Below are positions 1 through 7,315 of a stretch of DNA of 21,454 nucleotides, piece by piece. The translations under genes were made by a program, and so were the position numbers. The stretch is from an uncultured Collinsella sp. (GTDB lineage: Bacteria; Actinomycetota; Coriobacteriia; Coriobacteriales; Coriobacteriaceae): positions 1 to 21,454 of the forward strand of contig CATZIG010000011.1 of NCBI GenBank assembly GCA_958419975.1. Direction: 5' to 3'. Under the pieces are notes generated by a model. The model did not search any database. It was not told the origin of the DNA and was given only the letters and a program-made list of their open reading frames with translations. The first letter of the stretch is position 1. Each line of letters begins with the position of its first letter.

Positions 1-477
1 TATCTTGCCCGCATAAAACATTTCCTGCTGAAATCGTACGAGATTGGCGCTCACATTATTGGTGCACCAGATTTCAACGTTTTTATGGCCATCAATTTCG
101 TCGACAAGATGCTTAATAGCGATATCGGACACGCCGCTTTCAACCTCAGCGAACATCTCGATCATGCGAACGTCGAGCTCTGCCCTGTACTCCTCGTAGC
201 CAAATTCCTCCTCTCGATGGCTTAAGTCGCTTGGAAAGACTGACTGAGTAAATGATTCTTTCAAATCGCTAAGAGACTGGTAGCCCAATCGATTGCAGAA
301 ACGACGAACAGCGGAACGGGTCACGAATGCATCGCGGGTTATTGCGGCAACATTGATTTCGCTCGAACGCCTAATGTGAGCGATGAGATATCGAGCGATG
401 GCGGCATCGTTTGACCCAAACTCGCTGTTGATGATGGAGCTAATGCGATTGAGCACATCGAAGTCATTGATATTCAC
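1..477 (-). CDS. MurR/RpiR-family transcriptional regulator (C-terminus outside window)
   Basis: The first 159 codons are present and the frame is still open at base 1, so the C-terminal part is missing. The N-terminal ~75 residues form an RpiR-type helix-turn-helix domain (pattern AAIARYLIAH ... ITRDAFVTRSAVRRFCNRLGY). After a linker comes the start of what should be the SIS sugar-phosphate-binding domain (VEIWCTNNVSANL). The family are repressors or activators that sense phosphosugars. I chose the GTG at 475-477 because an AGAGGGA Shine-Dalgarno lies just upstream; an in-frame ATG at 514-516 would add 13 residues but has no visible ribosome-binding site. It is divergent from the GH1/PTS operon and probably controls it, with a 6-phosphosugar as effector (inference). 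Certain for family, less so for target. Confidence 0.88.
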   Translation of the reverse strand, partial: MNINDFDVLNRISSIINSEFGSNDAAIARYLIAHIRRSSEINVAAITRDAFVTRSAVRRFCNRLGYQSLSDLKESFTQSVFPSDLSHREEEFGYEEYRAELDVRMIEMFAEVESGVSDIAIKHLVDEIDGHKNVEIWCTNNVSANLVRFQQEMFYAGKI

Positions 478-516
478 GTGATCCCTCTTTCCGCTCTCCT
501 CGAAATCATGGTTCAT

Positions 517-628
517 TTATTGAATCAAACAGCTTTGGTCGTTCTCCTATGATTCAAATCAGTTGACGTCATCTTAATCATAATTCCGCCACACGTATCC
601 ACCGTGTTGAATGATGGAAAGGGGATTC
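517..628. promoter_or_regulatory. Divergent regulator/GH1 control region with two short palindromes
   Basis: This region separates the RpiR-type regulator from the GH1 gene. It contains TTGAATCAA (520-528) and TGATTCAAATCA (550-561), two small palindromes sharing the core TGAWTCA, 30 bp apart. They are plausible operator half-sites for the divergent regulator. TTGACG at 563-568 resembles a -35 box, but no well-spaced -10 follows it, so I do not call a promoter precisely. The ribosome-binding site of the GH1 gene is the AAAGGGG at 618-624. Confidence 0.45.
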
Positions 629-2047
629 ATGGGCAACGTGAACAACATGCCGTTTCTCTGGGGTTCCGCCACGGCGTCTTATCAGTGCGAGGGTGCCTGG
701 AACGAAGACGGCAAAGGCCTTGGTGAGTGGGATTTCTTTAGCCACACAAGCAATAAGAACATCAACCATGTTGACGGTGATGTATCTTGCGACTTCTACC
801 ATCGCTATGAAGAAGATATCCGCATGATGAAAGAAGGCGGACAAAACACCTATCGCTTCTCTCTTTCATGGAGTCGAATCATCCCCACGGGTATCGGTGA
901 AGTGAATGAAAAGGGTATCGATTTTTATAATCGGGTCATTGATTGCTGCCTCGAAAATGGCATAGAGCCCAACGTTACGCTGTTCCATTACGATCTGCCA
1001 TTCACGCTTGCTTGCAAAGGCGGATGGCTGAACAACGATATGGCAGAGTGGTTCTGCAAATACGCCAAGATTTGCTTTGAGCGCTTTGGAGACCGCGTCA
1101 AAATCTGGGCTACCGTTAACGAGCCGCATTTCTACAGCTACTGCGTAAACATGTTGGGCAACTATCCCCCCAATCGATCGCTCGACGTTCAGTCGTACAT
1201 GCAGTTTCAGTACAACCTGATGCGCGCAAGCGCACTCGCAGTCCGAGCATATCGTCAAATGGGCTACGACGGCATCATCGGCGCCGTCCACGATGGCGGC
1301 GTTGTCGAACTCGACCCGGCAACCGAGCACCCCGATGACGTATTTCGATACGCAGACTTTTTCGCCAATCGCATGATTCTGGCACCAGCACTTCAGGGTC
1401 AACTGCCGCCAGAAATGGACGAAATCCTTGAAAAACTTGGCGTCTCGCTCTATCGATCCCCAAATGACGTAGAAGAATTCAGAGACGGTAAAGTCGATTT
1501 TATTGGACTCAACGTGTATTGCCGAGAGTATGTAACCGACTGGCACGGTGGAGAGCTTGCCGTTTCGGCGAACAATAAGGGCGGTTCGAGCAAAAAGGTC
1601 GAAGGAAAATGCATTGCGCCCTTGTTTGAAAGCGCCCGCGACAGCAATGTTCCCCGCAATAAATGGGGCCGCGAAATACTCCCAAGTTGCATGTATTCAA
1701 CCATCATGGATGTCCACGAGCGCTATGACGCGCCCCGCATCTTTATTACGGAAAACGGACATGGCGCCTATGAGCAACCAGACGCAGACGGAATGATCCA
1801 CGATGATGACCGCATCGAGCTTCTGGGCCAGTTCATCGAGCACATGATGAGGGCTAAGCGCGACGGCGCGCGCGTTGAGGGCTACTACCTCTGGTCGACG
1901 ATGGATCTGTATAGCTGGATCAACGGCTACGAAAAACGATACGGACTTGTCCATATCGACTTCGAGAACAATCTGGAGCGCACCCCCAAAAAGAGCTGGT
2001 ATTGGTACCGAGACCTTATCTCGAAGTATCAGGAGCAGGAAGGTTAG
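629..2047 (+). CDS. GH1 6-phospho-beta-glycosidase (LacG/BglA-like)
   Basis: A cytoplasmic retaining glycosidase of 472 aa, full length for GH1. It should hydrolyse a 6-phospho-beta-glycoside delivered by the adjacent PTS permease. Visible features: the N-terminal FLWGSATASYQCEG motif, acid/base Glu165 in TVNEPH, and nucleophile Glu375 in FITENG. Phosphate-binding residues Ser429, Lys436 and Tyr438 lie in SWINGYEKRYG. Trp430 follows the serine as in 6-phospho-beta-galactosidase LacG, so a galacto- or dual specificity is possible rather than strict 6-phospho-beta-glucosidase. I chose the ATG at 629 because AAAGGGG precedes it and the protein then begins at the family's usual place; ATG codons at 611 and 614 would add up to 6 residues. 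It ends 9 nt before the permease gene, in one operon. No signal peptide. Family certain, substrate uncertain. Confidence 0.93.
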   Translation: MGNVNNMPFLWGSATASYQCEGAWNEDGKGLGEWDFFSHTSNKNINHVDGDVSCDFYHRYEEDIRMMKEGGQNTYRFSLSWSRIIPTGIGEVNEKGIDFYNRVIDCCLENGIEPNVTLFHYDLPFTLACKGGWLNNDMAEWFCKYAKICFERFGDRVKIWATVNEPHFYSYCVNMLGNYPPNRSLDVQSYMQFQYNLMRASALAVRAYRQMGYDGIIGAVHDGGVVELDPATEHPDDVFRYADFFANRMILAPALQGQLPPEMDEILEKLGVSLYRSPNDVEEFRDGKVDFIGLNVYCREYVTDWHGGELAVSANNKGGSSKKVEGKCIAPLFESARDSNVPRNKWGREILPSCMYSTIMDVHERYDAPRIFITENGHGAYEQPDADGMIHDDDRIELLGQFIEHMMRAKRDGARVEGYYLWSTMDLYSWINGYEKRYGLVHIDFENNLERTPKKSWYWYRDLISKYQEQEG

Positions 2048-2056
2048 GAGAAAGAG

Positions 2057-3457
2057 ATGAAATATCAGGCAATGTCCGAAACAGTCCTAAAGGCTGTTGG
2101 CGGCAAAGAGAACATTACATCGGTAACTCATTGTGCGACGCGCCTTCGCATCGACGCACGAGACACCTCGATCATCGATCTCCAGCTCGCCAAATCGGCT
2201 GACCAGGCGCTCGGGGCAGTAGTCAGCGGTGGCCAGCTTCAGGTGATCATCGGCCCCAACGTCACCGAGGCCTACAACGACTTCCTCGACTTCGCGGGAA
2301 TCGAAGTCGGCGGTGGCACGGTTGCCGACGATGCCCAAACCGCCAAAGACCTTGCAGAAGGCATTAAAAGCGGTAACACCGCCATGGGCTTGATTGAGAA
2401 ATTCGGGAACGTCTCTGCACAGGTATTCATGCCCATCGTCCCGGCGCTCATCGTTGGCGGACTCATTCTTTCGATCAAGAATCTCCTGGTCAATTATTGT
2501 GGATTGAGCACCGATAGCGGAACCGCCCAGGTTCTGCTGGCGATCTTCAGCGCCTCATTTAGCTTCCTGCCCGTTTACCTCGGCTATCAGCTCGCCGCCG
2601 TCATGAAGATGCAGCCTATCATGGGCGCACTGCTGGGCGCAATCATGATTAGCTCGTCTATTAGCGGTGCTGAGGGTCTCGACTTTCTTGGCATCCCCAT
2701 CCCGACGAATGACTACTCGAGCACGGTGGTGCCAATCGTACTGGGCGTTGTGTTCATGTACTTTGTTGATCGCGGTCTTCAGAAAATCATCCCCGACATT
2801 ACCAAACTGTTCTTGAAGCCGCTGCTCACCATGTTCATCGTCGTGCCTGTTGAGCTGATTATCCTCGGCCCCGCCGGCAGCATGATGGGCTACGCGCTGA
2901 GTGATGCCGCCACGTGGCTCATGGATAACGTGGCATTTATCGCTACTCCAATCCTTGCAGCCCTTAACCCCTATTTTGTCATGCTCGGTCTTGATAAGGC
3001 CTACATCGCGATCGAAGTTACGAGCTTGGCGCAGCTCGGCTGGGCGCCCATCATCTTTGGCTTCATCTCAAACCTCTGCATTGGCGGCACGAGTCTCGCC
3101 TTGGCAACTGCAATGAAAGGCAACAAGGAGAAGAGAGGTATGGTCACCACGGTTGCCGTCACCGCACTCTGTGGCGTAACTGAGCCCGCATTTTACGGCT
3201 GCCTCATCGAGCGTCCCCGCCTGCTTGTCGGCACAGCAATCGGCGCCCTCTGCGCGGGACTCCCTGCAGGCATCTTCGTCCTGAAGGAGTATGTTGCGGG
3301 AGCATGCCCCGGACTTCTTTCTGCGCTGATCTTTATCGCTCCCGATGGATCCATGGGCAACTTCGTACTGGCGTGCGTTGTCGCCGTCATCGCCATCGTT
3401 GTCTCGTTCATCGCTGCACGCGTGATCATCAAGAAGAATCCCAACTATATTGAGTAG
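2057..3457 (+). CDS. PTS beta-glucoside-type EIIBC permease, no IIA domain
   Basis: A membrane sugar phosphotransferase of 466 aa, glucose/beta-glucoside superfamily. Residues ~1-85 are the IIB domain with phospho-cysteine Cys26 in THCATRLR. Residues ~105-460 are the IIC channel with about ten hydrophobic segments and the conserved GVTEPAFYG motif (Glu376). It imports and phosphorylates a beta-glycoside for cleavage by the upstream GH1 enzyme. BglF-type proteins of ~620 aa carry a C-terminal IIA; here the protein stops after IIC (ending KKNPNYIE), so a IIA must come from another gene. Start ATG 2057 has AGGAGAAAG just upstream, overlapping the end of the GH1 gene. Sugar specificity cannot be read from the sequence. 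Confidence 0.93.
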   Translation: MKYQAMSETVLKAVGGKENITSVTHCATRLRIDARDTSIIDLQLAKSADQALGAVVSGGQLQVIIGPNVTEAYNDFLDFAGIEVGGGTVADDAQTAKDLAEGIKSGNTAMGLIEKFGNVSAQVFMPIVPALIVGGLILSIKNLLVNYCGLSTDSGTAQVLLAIFSASFSFLPVYLGYQLAAVMKMQPIMGALLGAIMISSSISGAEGLDFLGIPIPTNDYSSTVVPIVLGVVFMYFVDRGLQKIIPDITKLFLKPLLTMFIVVPVELIILGPAGSMMGYALSDAATWLMDNVAFIATPILAALNPYFVMLGLDKAYIAIEVTSLAQLGWAPIIFGFISNLCIGGTSLALATAMKGNKEKRGMVTTVAVTALCGVTEPAFYGCLIERPRLLVGTAIGALCAGLPAGIFVLKEYVAGACPGLLSALIFIAPDGSMGNFVLACVVAVIAIVVSFIAARVIIKKNPNYIE

Positions 3458-3558
3458 ATGCCCGCTGCTTGCATTGGGGACATCCTCGGCAGACCATTAG
3501 CAAGAACCCAAGAAGTCCCTTAGGAGCTCGATTAATCCATTCGGATTCCTCAGGCACA

Positions 3559-3599
3559 AACGACCCCGATTCCACAATGAAATCGGGGTCGTTGTTTCT
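3559..3599 (+). terminator. Rho-independent terminator of GH1-PTS operon
   Basis: A perfect 13-bp stem (AACGACCCCGATT at 3559-3571, complement at 3581-3593) with a 9-nt loop is followed by GTTTCT. It lies 101 nt after the PTS stop codon. The U-tract is modest but the stem is very GC-rich. Confidence 0.85.
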
Positions 3600-3742
3600 A
3601 AAGCCTTCGATAGACAATCGGTGTTTACCTTAGCTCCCTATCCAAGTTAATTATCCACGCTCGTTCTCCGATCGGAAGATTTTCTTCTCTCGCGTGTCCA
3701 GAAATCCACGCTCGAGCAGAACATCCAGGTCCGCACCCGCCC

Positions 3743-3882
3743 TTGTCTCGATCTGTAACAGCAAGAGGCCTATTCCGCTTCTACATGTTACAGATCAAGA
3801 TATTCCTAAAACACCCTAAGTTTCATCTCAATCTGTAACAGTTAGATGCCAAATATCGGTCTTGGTGTTACAGATTGAGACA
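3743..3882. repeat. Tandem 80-bp inverted-repeat element (four arms)
   Basis: Four copies of the core ATCTGTAACA occur in alternating orientation: plus at 3751-3760, minus at 3786-3795, plus at 3831-3840, minus at 3866-3875. The two pairs are offset by exactly 80 bp and each pair encloses 25 bp. The second pair has a perfect 15-bp stem (TCTCAATCTGTAACA at 3826-3840 against 3866-3880). The outermost arms, TTGTCTCRATCTGTAACA at 3743-3760 and its complement at 3865-3882, match over about 17 of 18 bases, so the whole could also be read as a 140-bp element with terminal inverted repeats. No target-site duplication is obvious. Confidence 0.75.
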
Positions 3883-3921
3883 AATTGGGGAACGAGACGG
3901 ACGCCGAGCCTGATAACTCGC

Positions 3922-3965
3922 CAAAAAAAAGAAACGGACTCTGTCCCATATAGAGACAGAGCCCG
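3922..3965 (-). terminator. Terminator of tRNA-Thr
   Basis: Read on the minus strand, the stem CGG-CTCTGTC / GACAGAG-CCG (3935-3965, one mismatch) has a 9-nt loop and is followed by TTTC and a run of eight T (3923-3930). It begins 10 nt after the tRNA 3' end. Stem plus T-run give a clear intrinsic terminator. Confidence 0.88.
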
Positions 3966-3974
3966 AAACTCTCA

Positions 3975-4049
3975 TGGAGCCAGTGACAGGAATCGAACCT
4001 GCAACCCACTGATTACAAATCAGTTGCGCTACCGTTGCGCCACACTGGC
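3975..4049 (-). tRNA. tRNA-Thr (anticodon UGU)
   Basis: Full cloverleaf on the minus strand: acceptor GCCAGTG/CACTGGC, D-stem GCGC/GCGC, anticodon stem ACTGA/TCAGT with loop TTTGTAA (anticodon TGT), T-arm GCAGG-TTCGATT-CCTGT, discriminator T, and encoded CCA at 3975-3977. Without the CCA the gene is 3978-4049. It reads ACA and related threonine codons. Confidence 0.97.
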
Positions 4050-4079
4050 ACACTTGGCGCTTTCGCGCGAAGCCTGTTA

Positions 4080-4108
4080 AGAATAATGGAATTGCGGACG
4101 GGGCGCAA
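4080..4108 (-). promoter_or_regulatory. Promoter of tRNA-Thr
   Basis: On the minus strand TTGCGC (4103-4108) and TATTCT (4080-4085) are separated by 17 bp, about 30 bp upstream of the tRNA 5' end. This is a reasonable sigma-A-type promoter. Confidence 0.65.
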
Positions 4109-4198
4109 CAGGCCGCACGGCGTTATACAAATATGCAAAATCCAGCAACAGCGCGTACCAGGCCCGCTCATTTCTGTCAGTGCGCTCTCAATCTTAAA

Positions 4199-4266
4199 AC
4201 CATTCGCCAGAACGAATAGTATTAATTACAATTGCTATATATAAAACTATTCGTTTTGACGAAGGG
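4199..4266 (+). promoter_or_regulatory. Operator-like half-sites and RBS of HTH-HipA-like gene
   Basis: The half-site ACYATTCG occurs three times: forward at 4199-4206, reverse at 4213-4220 and forward at 4246-4253. The first two form a palindrome with a 6-bp centre; the second and third form a perfect 10-bp inverted repeat (AACGAATAGT / ACTATTCGTT). The intervening AT-rich stretch holds a TATATA at 4236-4241 that could be the -10 box. GAAGGG at 4261-4266 is the ribosome-binding site, 7 nt before the ATG. The layout suggests repression, possibly by the HTH domain of the encoded protein itself. Confidence 0.6.
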
Positions 4267-4273
4267 TTTCGTG

Positions 4274-5614
4274 ATGCTTACTACCAAGGAAGCAGCCGTG
4301 CTGCTCGGCATCACCCCGCGCAGGGTGCAGGAGCTCATTAAGAACGGCGCGCTGACCGCCCGCAAGGCTTCTGGTGTATGGCTCATCGACAAAGACAGCG
4401 TCGACACGCGACTCCGCTCCGTGACCAAAACGGGGGGACGTCCCCGCCGCGGCCACGGTAAGAGCGAGATCGCGTTCACCCTCATGAACCGCACGTACGA
4501 AGTCGCTCAGCTGGTCTACAGCACATCGCGAAAAGACTTTACCCATATCGGCGCCGACATCGATTACGCCCACGCTCCTATTGGAGTATTTGGCCCTAAT
4601 AGACCCATATCGCTCGACTCTTTCCGCACTTGGTGGCGTGGCCGCGGTATCCCGCTCGCACGCATTGGGCTAGCCTCCCTGCTTGCAGAAGCCGCAGTCG
4701 ATGTTCCCGGTGAACTCGTACAGCGAAATCTAGGCCTCTCCTTATCCGACCAGTATTGGATTAGGCCCCAAGGCTCCGGTCTTGCGTGGAAAGATATCAA
4801 TTTCTTCAATAATGCTTTTGACGACGTCTCTCTCAGCATCGCGCCCTTCGCCCCAGAGGGTAAGGCAGCTGCCGCAAAGCCCGACAACACCTCGGACGGC
4901 AATCTTCAAAAGTACTGGACATGCGAGGATGACCGTCGAATCCTCCACAAGGCAGGTGCGCATCTAAACCAGGAACCTTATAACGAGCTGGTGGCGACTG
5001 CACTCCACCGCCGCATCCTAAACACCTGCGATTATGTGCCTTGCTCGCTCGAGGGCAAGGGCACTTCCGCCCTGAGCATATGCGATGTCTTCTTAACTGA
5101 TGAAGAAGAGTATGTCCCTGCGTTCTATGTAAACCAGCACGCAAACGCAGATGAACGACTAACCGACTACGAGCGATATGTAGCAAACTGCGAGGAGCTC
5201 GGGGCGACAGGCGTCAAGGATGCCCTTGACCGCATGATCGTATGCGACGACATCATCGCCAACTATGACCGCCATTGGCGTAACTTTGGCCTTGTGCGAA
5301 ACGTCAACACGCTAACCTGCAGACCTGCCCCCATCTTCGATTCGGGCTCATCGCTCTGGTGCAACATTTCTCTTGAGGAGCTTAGGGCGGGAGAGCACAG
5401 TTTTACCAGCGCACAATTTCATTCAAGCCCCGCCAAACAAATGTTGCTCGTCGAGGACATGGGCTGGTTTGACGGCGACAAACTCGAAGGCTTCGTTGAC
5501 GAGGCAATCGAGATTCTGTCCGGAAACGACGCGCTCACGGCAAGGCTGCCATATCTAAAAGAGGCGCTTACATGGCGCCTCCGTAGAATGATCGACATCG
5601 CTGAATGGAGTTAG
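4274..5614 (+). CDS. Excisionase-type HTH fused to a HipA-like kinase domain
   Basis: A protein of 446 aa. Residues 1-45 are a MerR/excisionase-like helix-turn-helix (LTTKEAAVLLGITPRRVQELI ... GVWLIDKDSV), followed by a basic linker (GGRPRRGHGK). From ~155 a HipA-type kinase fold is suggested: SDQYWIRPQ segment, SDGNLQKYW glycine loop (~207-215), catalytic-loop-like Asn330-x-Asp332-x-His334-x-x-Asn337, and metal-binding-like Asp356 in FDSGSS. HipA kinases phosphorylate proteins on Ser/Thr; the target here is unknown. ATG 4274 is chosen for its GAAGGG site; a TTG at 4232 in the same frame would lie within the presumed promoter. There is no separate antitoxin gene, and the fusion plus operator-like sites suggest self-contained regulation. 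Composition is less GC-rich than the following operon. Could instead be an orphan regulator. Confidence 0.75.
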   Translation: MLTTKEAAVLLGITPRRVQELIKNGALTARKASGVWLIDKDSVDTRLRSVTKTGGRPRRGHGKSEIAFTLMNRTYEVAQLVYSTSRKDFTHIGADIDYAHAPIGVFGPNRPISLDSFRTWWRGRGIPLARIGLASLLAEAAVDVPGELVQRNLGLSLSDQYWIRPQGSGLAWKDINFFNNAFDDVSLSIAPFAPEGKAAAAKPDNTSDGNLQKYWTCEDDRRILHKAGAHLNQEPYNELVATALHRRILNTCDYVPCSLEGKGTSALSICDVFLTDEEEYVPAFYVNQHANADERLTDYERYVANCEELGATGVKDALDRMIVCDDIIANYDRHWRNFGLVRNVNTLTCRPAPIFDSGSSLWCNISLEELRAGEHSFTSAQFHSSPAKQMLLVEDMGWFDGDKLEGFVDEAIEILSGNDALTARLPYLKEALTWRLRRMIDIAEWS

Positions 5615-5641
5615 CGAGACAGCGTCGCGCCGTCAGCTCCC

Positions 5642-6319
5642 CTACCTCCCGCGCAGGGCCTTGAGCTTGGCCAGGGCATCGGGGCTCAGGCGGCTGCCCA
5701 GGGTCATCTTGATCTGCGGAGCTTCCTCTGCCTCGTGAACGTCGTTATCGATCTGTTTGATCTCGTCCACCAGCATACGGCTCGAGATGCGCGTAACGCC
5801 CTTACCCATGACGACGGCCTGGATCGTGCCGTCGCTCGATACCACGGAGCACGCGCGGCCTTCCTCGCGCGCCTCGATGCAGAGCTTCTGCACCACGGTA
5901 TCGGCCGATACGCCCGTCGGCGAGAACTCGATGCGCACGCCGCGGGCCGGCAGGTTGGGGCGCTCGTTGGAGATATTGCCCGCGCCGTCGAACACGATCA
6001 CGGCCTCGTAGCGGCCCTGGGCAAAGGCGGCGACGTCGTTGATGAGGGCAGTGCGCGCCATATCGTGAACGTCGCTGGAATACGGATCGTCGGAATGGTC
6101 GTAGACGAGCTTTTCGTAGCGCGGCGTGCAGTGAATCACGTTGTAACCGTCGACCACCAGCAGCTCGGGCTTGTTGGAGTGCACCGTCGAGACTGGGTCG
6201 GCGATAGCCTGCGCAAACGCATTGCCGCCCACGCCGTAGGTCGCGGCCGAAACAATCGGCTTGGCCGAGCCCTCGCCAAAGCGCTTGGCCTTGGACTTGG
6301 CACGGTTCTTCTTGGACAT
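5642..6319 (-). CDS. yacP: YacP/Rae1-type NYN-domain ribonuclease
   Basis: A protein of 225 aa. The NYN (PIN-like) domain spans ~52-200: LLVVDGYNVIH with Asp57 and Asn60, VIVFDGAG with Asp111, SADTVVQKL with Asp140, and SSDGTI with Asp163, an acidic set typical of PIN-like nuclease sites. In Bacillus the homologue Rae1 cleaves mRNA in the ribosomal A site. The first ~50 residues are a lysine/arginine-rich extension beyond the usual ~170 aa and could aid RNA or ribosome binding (inference). Last gene of the operon; it starts 4 nt after the rlmB stop, with a GGGGAGGAG ribosome-binding site inside the end of rlmB. No clear terminator is seen in the 27 nt before the convergent gene. Confidence 0.88.
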   Translation of the reverse strand: MSKKNRAKSKAKRFGEGSAKPIVSAATYGVGGNAFAQAIADPVSTVHSNKPELLVVDGYNVIHCTPRYEKLVYDHSDDPYSSDVHDMARTALINDVAAFAQGRYEAVIVFDGAGNISNERPNLPARGVRIEFSPTGVSADTVVQKLCIEAREEGRACSVVSSDGTIQAVVMGKGVTRISSRMLVDEIKQIDNDVHEAEEAPQIKMTLGSRLSPDALAKLKALRGR

Positions 6320-6322
6320 GCG

Positions 6323-7237
6323 CTACTCCTCCCCCATGAGCTCGCCGACGTTGCGGCGCAGCCACTCAAAGCACAACGCCGTGGTCGCCTGGGCAACGTT
6401 GAGGCTCTCGGTCATGCCGCGCTGGGGAAGCTTGGTCAAAAAATCGCATTTCTCGAGCACCAGGCGCGAGATGCCGTCGCCCTCGGAGCCCATGACGAGC
6501 GCCACGCGGCCCTCGAAGGGAGCATCCCAGCAGCTGCCCTCGGCGTGCTCGGAAGCACCGCCCACCCAAAAGCCAGCGGCCTTGAGGTCATCGAGCGCAC
6601 GGGCGATGTTGGGCACCTGTGCGATGGGCAGATGCATGACGGCGCCGGCAGAAGTCTTATAGCTGCCGACGGTCACACCGGCGGCGCGCTTGTTGGCGAT
6701 GACGACGCCGGCCGCGCCCACGACCTCGGCAGAGCGCACGATGGCGCCAAAGTTGCCGTCGTCAGTCACATGGTCGAGCACGATGACGAGCGCCGGACCG
6801 TCACCCGCACGGTCGAGGATGTCGGCAACATCGGCATAGGGGAAGTTACCAACCTCGAGTGCGATGCCCTGGTGAGCGCCATGGCTCGACAGTGCGTCGA
6901 GCTGCGCGCGCGGCACATACTTAATGCGGACACCCGCGGCGTTGAGGTCGTCGACCAGGCGCGACAAGGCGGCATCGCGCTCCCCGCCCTCGGCAATGAG
7001 CGCGCACTTGATGGGAAAACCAGTGCGTAGCGCCTCGGCGGCAGCACGACGACCTTCGATAAACTCGCCCTTGGGAGCCTGGACAGCGTCGCGGTTGCGA
7101 TCGCGCTGCGGACGTGCGGCCTGGGCGCGATCGCGCTGGCCCTTGGGAGCGGCAGCGCGGTCATTGCGGCGAATCGGACGCGAGCCAGAAGCAGCCTGCT
7201 TGCCGCCACGAGGCGCACGCTTGCGATTGTCGGCCAT
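6323..7237 (-). CDS. rlmB: 23S rRNA (guanosine-2'-O)-methyltransferase RlmB
   Basis: SPOUT-family methyltransferase of 304 aa that 2'-O-methylates a 23S rRNA guanosine (G2251 in E. coli) using SAM. Residues 1-57 are a low-complexity Arg/Lys/Ala/Gln tail. The substrate-binding domain begins at EFIEGRRAAAEAL (~58). SPOUT motifs: NFGAIVRSAE with Asn162 and Arg168, ALVMGSEGDGIS (247-257), and ESLNVAQATTALCFE (277-291), which forms the SAM-binding knot. The ATG at 7237 has a near-perfect AGGAGG 7 nt upstream; an earlier in-frame start at 7258 is not needed. It lies downstream of a terminator, so it may have its own promoter or depend on read-through from cysS. Confidence 0.93.
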   Translation of the reverse strand: MADNRKRAPRGGKQAASGSRPIRRNDRAAAPKGQRDRAQAARPQRDRNRDAVQAPKGEFIEGRRAAAEALRTGFPIKCALIAEGGERDAALSRLVDDLNAAGVRIKYVPRAQLDALSSHGAHQGIALEVGNFPYADVADILDRAGDGPALVIVLDHVTDDGNFGAIVRSAEVVGAAGVVIANKRAAGVTVGSYKTSAGAVMHLPIAQVPNIARALDDLKAAGFWVGGASEHAEGSCWDAPFEGRVALVMGSEGDGISRLVLEKCDFLTKLPQRGMTESLNVAQATTALCFEWLRRNVGELMGEE

Positions 7238-7267
7238 AAAGCGACCTCCTAAATACAACTATCAAAC

Positions 7268-7312
7268 GAAACAAAATAAACGACCGCCCATGAATATTAA
7301 TTCGGGCGGTCG
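7268..7312 (-). terminator. Terminator between cysS and rlmB
   Basis: On the minus strand CGACCGCCC / GGGCGGTCG (7281-7289 and 7304-7312) forms a perfect 9-bp stem with a 14-nt AT-rich loop, followed by TTTATTTTGTTT. It sits 112 nt after the cysS stop, beyond a long palindrome, and about 40 nt before the rlmB start. Confidence 0.85.
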
Positions 7313-7315
7313 GTA

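Larger units (their letters stand above)
3458..3974. other. Gene-poor interval with terminators and inverted repeats
   Basis: This 517-bp interval lies between the PTS gene and tRNA-Thr. It holds the PTS operon terminator (3559-3599), a tandem inverted-repeat element (3743-3882) and the tRNA terminator (3922-3965), each listed separately. The segment 3600-3742 has no gene that I can support. On the minus strand, 3651-3764 is open for 37 codons from a TTG and gives a peptide containing GADLDVLLERGFLDTREKK, which could be a decayed gene end; I do not call it as a gene. Confidence 0.6.

Noticed and set aside
3743..3882. CRISPR-like repeats
   Set aside because: The copies alternate in orientation and there are only two units, with no cas genes; this is an inverted-repeat element.
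3862..4080. Plus-strand frame of 72 codons
   Set aside because: It runs through the tRNA-Thr gene on the other strand and its terminator, so it is not coding.
4232..4273. TTG start giving a 14-residue N-terminal extension of the HTH-HipA-like protein
   Set aside because: It has no ribosome-binding site and lies in the operator and -10 region; ATG 4274 has GAAGGG at good spacing.
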